From: Levyella massiliensis
GTDB lineage: Bacteria > Bacillota > Clostridia > Tissierellales > Peptoniphilaceae
Direction: 5' to 3'
Assembly (NCBI RefSeq): GCF_000308275.2
Contig: NZ_HG529491.1
Location: forward strand, 356,699 to 420,698
DNA length: 64,000 bases
Below the pieces are notes generated by a model that was given only the letters and a program-made list of their open reading frames with translations, was not told where the DNA came from and made no database searches. Position numbers and translations under genes: made by a program. Positions 60,708-64,000 of the stretch are shown here, in pieces (within the stretch, counting starts at the first letter, position 1; every line of letters begins with the position of its first letter).

Positions 60708-61970
60708 TTACAGACCCAAGAGGTCGGACTTCATTTTGTTGAATTCTTCTTCGGTGATGACGCCGGCATCCAAGAGCTTCTTCATCTTAATCAGCTTTTC
60801 GGTCGGATCTTCCGGACTTTGGCCTGACGGAGATGGCGCATTCTGCTGCGGTTGTGTCTGCTGTTGCGAGGGAGCCTGTTGCCCTTGGCCTTGGTTCATT
60901 TGTGCAGCGCCAAAATTGGGCTGATAGGTGCTTGGCGTATTGGGCTGTTGCGTGCCGGACATCATGTTTCCGGTTGCGTTCATGCCCATGCCCATGAAGG
61001 CCATATTGGCTCCGCCACCGTTTTCACCTGCGGATTGCAATCCTCTTGCCGCAGCCTGTTGGAAAAAGGCATTGCCACGGCTGCCGGACAGGGCATCCGC
61101 CTTCTTGACATCGGACATGAGTTTTTTGGTGTCTTCGTCATATTCAATCGCAAGGATTGCCGTCTTTACAATGACAAGGCCTCGATCTGTCTTCCATTGG
61201 AAACCTTCTTCAACGGCAAGGGAGAGCGATTGGGCAAAACCGATCTGGTCGCCTTGAATTTTGCTCATGCGATTGCCACGACTTGGGTCATTGGTATAGT
61301 TCGAGAAGGCGGCGGAAAGGCTTCCCACCACTTCATTAAACAGCTGGGATGCCGCGTCGTTATCCATATCCGAAAAATCGAATACCGGTGCGTCGGCCAA
61401 CAAATATTTCTGCGGAACGAAATTTTTGACGAAAAGAAGCGGATCGACAATTTTTAAGGTGTAGGTGCCGCGCGTGACCGCACCGACCTGGGTGCCAAAG
61501 AAGGCGTCATCCCAATAAATCTCGCCTTGTGTACCAAAGCGATTATTCGGAATTTCTTTCAGGTTCACGTAAAAGGCCAGCTGCTGTGAGCCGACCTGGC
61601 CGCCGAATTTAATTTTTTCCCATGTCGATTGAATCAGAGAAGCAACGGGACCGTCGCCGGCAAAAATACTTTGGGAATTGACATCGTCCGAGCGGAAGAT
61701 AAATCCGCCGGCTTCGGCAATGATGCCGGTGATTTGTCCATCCTGCATGGTGATGAGCGCCGTTCCTTCGGGAACGATGATTTTACTGCCGTTGCTGATG
61801 ATGTTGGCGTTGCCCTTTGTGTTTTCGCCGCGTCCCTGATTGGTGCCCTGTGGTTTTGCGGGGAAAATCGCTGCCGTTGCCGGAATGGAGCCATCCGGAA
61901 GGTAAAAGTCCAACCATTGATCGGCGAAGGTACCGCCCAAAGCGCCTGTGAAAGCCTTAATAAACCCCAT
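60708..61970 (-). CDS. SPFH-domain protein, YdjI-like
   Basis: A 420-residue protein. Residues about 20-320 form an SPFH (stomatin/flotillin-like) domain of the virion-core-protein group: WLDFYLPDGSIPATAAIFPAKPQGTNQGRGENTKG near the start, SKIIVPEGTALITMQDGQI, AEAGGFIFRSD and QQLAFYVNLKEIPNNRFGTQGEIYWDD. A Met/Gly- and Gln/Pro-rich linker (about 310-385) leads to a SHOCT-like C-terminus (EKLIKMKKLLDAGVITEEEFNKMKSDLL). I use ATG at 61970 (AAAGGAGG six bases before it), because ATG 61976 is too close. It is the first gene of the pair with YdjG-like. Confidence 0.87.
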   Translation of the reverse strand: MGFIKAFTGALGGTFADQWLDFYLPDGSIPATAAIFPAKPQGTNQGRGENTKGNANIISNGSKIIVPEGTALITMQDGQITGIIAEAGGFIFRSDDVNSQSIFAGDGPVASLIQSTWEKIKFGGQVGSQQLAFYVNLKEIPNNRFGTQGEIYWDDAFFGTQVGAVTRGTYTLKIVDPLLFVKNFVPQKYLLADAPVFDFSDMDNDAASQLFNEVVGSLSAAFSNYTNDPSRGNRMSKIQGDQIGFAQSLSLAVEEGFQWKTDRGLVIVKTAILAIEYDEDTKKLMSDVKKADALSGSRGNAFFQQAAARGLQSAGENGGGANMAFMGMGMNATGNMMSGTQQPNTPSTYQPNFGAAQMNQGQGQQAPSQQQTQPQQNAPSPSGQSPEDPTEKLIKMKKLLDAGVITEEEFNKMKSDLLGL

Positions 61971-62095
61971 ATGCATCCTCCTTTTTGCTACGTGAAACGT
62001 ACGTTGAATGGAAAGACATATCCATTGGTAGCTTCATGATAGGAGGTTTATTGTGTTTCCACATCCTCTAAACGGGTGATTTTATGTACGGGACT

Positions 62096-63748
62096 TCAGG
62101 CTTTTGGTGTATTTTTTTGTTCCTCCTGTTCGAGAATCGCAATGCAACGAAGAAGCTGTTTTTGGGAATGCACGCCGAGTTTGCTGTAAATATTGCGGTT
62201 ATGAAAGCGCACGGTGGATTCTTTTAAATCCGCTTCTTTCATAATTTCTTTGACGCCTTTTCCATCCATGTAGAGCTGAAGAATTTCTTTTTCTCTTTTG
62301 GTTAACAACTTGAAACCAATTTTAAAGTTTTCATAGTCGTCCGGATCAATTTCATTTTTGCGGGAATACGACAGGCGTTCAATTTTCTGTGTAATTTTAT
62401 CGTACTCTTCCTGCATTTCATGAAGTGCTTTTTCAGCATGCTGTTTTTCCTGCTCCATGTTTTCAAGCAGCGCCTCATTGGCACGATTTTCTTCATCCAA
62501 AAACACGAAAAGATCATCGATTTCGGTAATGGATGAGTCGGTTGCCATATAGGTTTTCTGCTGTATCTTTTGAATGCTTTTTTTCAGCGGAATGAGATAG
62601 GCCGTGCTGAAATAAATACAAAGTGCGGCCGCCAACAGCAAAACTATTAAAATTAACGAAACCACGCGAAACATATTTTGCAAGGCAAGATAGTCGTAGT
62701 CCTGTTTCGGAATGAGAACGTGCAGCGAAAAATCGGCATTTTTTGGGAAAATCGTGATTTCCTTCGTTGCGCCGATATATGCAGTCGACGCCGTGTTTTC
62801 GTATAGAGAGAGACCTTGTCCGAAGGCCTTCTTTGTAAAGGTGCCTAAAGGTGCCGAATAATATCCACTGGTGATGCCGGCATTGAAACAATCCTTCGCA
62901 TCGGTAAATTGTCGATTGCCTTTGCTGAGACAAAAAGTGGCGCGGTTCAGAGGCGAGGGTTGTGCAAAGGTCTGCTTAAAATAGCTTTGATTCACTTCCA
63001 AACCACAGATTCCATAAACTTCTCCATGCGAGCCGAGCAAAGGAACCACCATTAACATGGCTTTTTCGGATGTACCCGGTAAGGTAAAAATGTCGGTGGT
63101 ACAAAAATTCGTGGTCAAGGGCGCTATAGCATGTTGTAAAAGATCGGTATAGTTCGGAAATAAATCGGTATCAAATTCCAGCCGCCATTTTCTATGCGGC
63201 ATATAGCCCTTTTTTCTACCAATAGAGGAGAAGCCGCGATAGAGAAGAACATTATGATCCGAGGCATCCAGCGTCCCTCGCTGGAGATAGAGCCCGGTAC
63301 GGGAAGAATCCGCATGATTACTTTTCGTGTCTACCGTTGCCTGCAGCATCAGAAAGGCACCGGTACAATTCGCCTCAAAGAGTTTATGGCGAAGCGGATC
63401 AATCAGTCGTTTCTGGATGTCCATGAGACGCTCTTGGGAGTGATTCAGATCATCAATTGCAAGGTGATTTTCCGCAAGGTAATTTTCCACGATACCGCCG
63501 GATTCCCTCGAGAGAAGAATGCTCATTGTTGCTAAGCCTCGGTAATAAGAGGTTGTTTCGCGCGCAAAGATATCCAATTGAAAGTCAAGATTCCTAACCA
63601 TTCGTTGCTTGGTGTCGGTATAGCCTAAAACAAAATGCATGCCCACAAAAAACAGACCCAACAGCAGCATGGAAAGAACCAGCATGGTCAAGAAAAGTCG
63701 ACGCTGCAAGCTGTGCTTGCGTAGATTCAGTGAAGATAAATTGACCAT
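62096..63748 (-). CDS. Membrane-tethered LuxR-type regulator with extracytoplasmic sensor
   Basis: A 550-residue one-component regulator. A membrane helix (about 17-40) is followed by a long extracytoplasmic sensor region (about 45-345) of the double-CACHE type, a second helix (about 350-380), a cytoplasmic coiled coil (about 395-465, ENRANEALLENMEQEKQHAEKALHEMQEEYDKITQKIERL), and a C-terminal LuxR helix-turn-helix (LLTKREKEILQLYMDGKGVKEIMKEADLKESTVRFHNRNIYSKLGVHSQKQLLR). There is no kinase or receiver domain. ATG 63748 is used, with GAGG upstream; the longer frame starts with TTG. It probably senses an external small molecule and acts at the membrane. Confidence 0.85.
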   Translation of the reverse strand: MVNLSSLNLRKHSLQRRLFLTMLVLSMLLLGLFFVGMHFVLGYTDTKQRMVRNLDFQLDIFARETTSYYRGLATMSILLSRESGGIVENYLAENHLAIDDLNHSQERLMDIQKRLIDPLRHKLFEANCTGAFLMLQATVDTKSNHADSSRTGLYLQRGTLDASDHNVLLYRGFSSIGRKKGYMPHRKWRLEFDTDLFPNYTDLLQHAIAPLTTNFCTTDIFTLPGTSEKAMLMVVPLLGSHGEVYGICGLEVNQSYFKQTFAQPSPLNRATFCLSKGNRQFTDAKDCFNAGITSGYYSAPLGTFTKKAFGQGLSLYENTASTAYIGATKEITIFPKNADFSLHVLIPKQDYDYLALQNMFRVVSLILIVLLLAAALCIYFSTAYLIPLKKSIQKIQQKTYMATDSSITEIDDLFVFLDEENRANEALLENMEQEKQHAEKALHEMQEEYDKITQKIERLSYSRKNEIDPDDYENFKIGFKLLTKREKEILQLYMDGKGVKEIMKEADLKESTVRFHNRNIYSKLGVHSQKQLLRCIAILEQEEQKNTPKA

Positions 63749-63760
63749 CGTATGCCTCAA

Positions 63761-64000
63761 TTACCGGATGGCGCAGAACAACGCCCAGATTTCTTCCGCT
63801 CGTTTTTGTGCTTCTTCTTCCGTGTGAATTTTTCCGGCAAGTCCCGCTTGTTTCTTTCTCAATGCATCATAAAACACATGCACATTGTCGAAGTACTGGA
63901 CATTGGTGGACTCATGAACCGCCCTTGCCGTTTTGTTCACCGTTTCCAATGAATGATAGAGATTTTCGTATCCCTTGGAGCGGAACGTATGATCTTTGAT
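63761..64000 (-). CDS. C-terminal end of an unknown protein, cut by the window
   Basis: The frame is open to the end of the window (80 codons) and has no convincing start inside it; the apparent start at 63949 is only a TTG. The visible part is helical and charged, beginning KDHTFRSKGYENLYHSLETV and ending KRAEEIWALFCAIR. It stops 12 bases before the LuxR-type gene, so both belong to one operon. The composition fits the end of a periplasmic binding protein or similar, but I cannot name it. Confidence 0.7.
   Translation of the reverse strand: MKDHTFRSKGYENLYHSLETVNKTARAVHESTNVQYFDNVHVFYDALRKKQAGLAGKIHTEEEAQKRAEEIWALFCAIR

Overview
The window is one stretch of a bacterial chromosome with roughly even base composition and the gene style of an anaerobic Firmicute: strong AAAGGAGG-type ribosome binding sites, tightly packed operons, a clostridial-type single-chain PurL, a GlmL-type mutase accessory protein, histidine ammonia-lyase and CD0519/CD1768-type membrane proteins. 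My best guess is a Peptoniphilaceae/Tissierellia member (Murdochiella-like). That is inference from gene style and remembered relatives, not a database result.

Layout. 1-3.1 kb (+): the end of an unknown protein, a structured leader, a B3/B4-domain protein and uridine kinase. 3.1-3.65 kb: an array of eight palindromes. 3.67-16.8 kb (-): a nine-gene purine operon (purE-C-F-M-N/O-B-H-D-L in transcription order) that encodes all ten activities from PRPP to IMP, including a PurN-PurO fusion that supplies the cyclohydrolase missing from the truncated PurH. 16.9-19.8 kb (-): a P-type cation ATPase behind a yybP-ykoY-type (Mn2+) riboswitch, with a frameshift near its 3' end. 19.9-26.9 kb (+): housekeeping genes (walJ, rlmH, ttcA-like, uppP, CNNM/hemolysin family, a membrane-anchored propeller-like protein, mscS, DUF951). 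26.9-29.2 kb (-): a PfkB-family protein with eroded active-site motifs, and DNA polymerase IV. 29.3-32 kb (+): an XRE repressor, an ImmA-type protease and an ABC exporter. 32-35.4 kb (-): cysK-cysE-DUF368-NYN/OST-HTH. 35.7 kb: tRNA-Pro(GGG).

35.9-42.3 kb (+): a surface-glycan cluster (flippase, ATP-grasp ligase, PIG-L deacetylase, GT2 and GT-C glycosyltransferases), then an AT-richer gene remnant and a four-helix membrane protein. 43.3-43.9 kb: a second palindrome array, nine units on an exact 64-bp period. 44.1-51.4 kb: hutH (-), a divergent SARP-type ATPase/TPR regulator (+), glmL and a CmpB-type membrane protein (-). 51.6-59.1 kb (+): a TetR regulator with oleate hydratase, a gate-domain transporter-like protein, and a membrane sensor/histidine kinase/NarL response regulator trio. 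59.2-64 kb (-): a zinc-ribbon membrane protein with an SPFH protein (YdjG/YdjI-like), a membrane-tethered LuxR regulator and the end of a further gene.

The least explained structures are the two tandem palindrome arrays. Their sequences are unrelated, yet both use a 37-39 bp palindrome plus a 25-27 bp linker with a repeat length near 64 bp, and both lie between convergent genes next to terminators. The linkers recur, so these are not CRISPR arrays.
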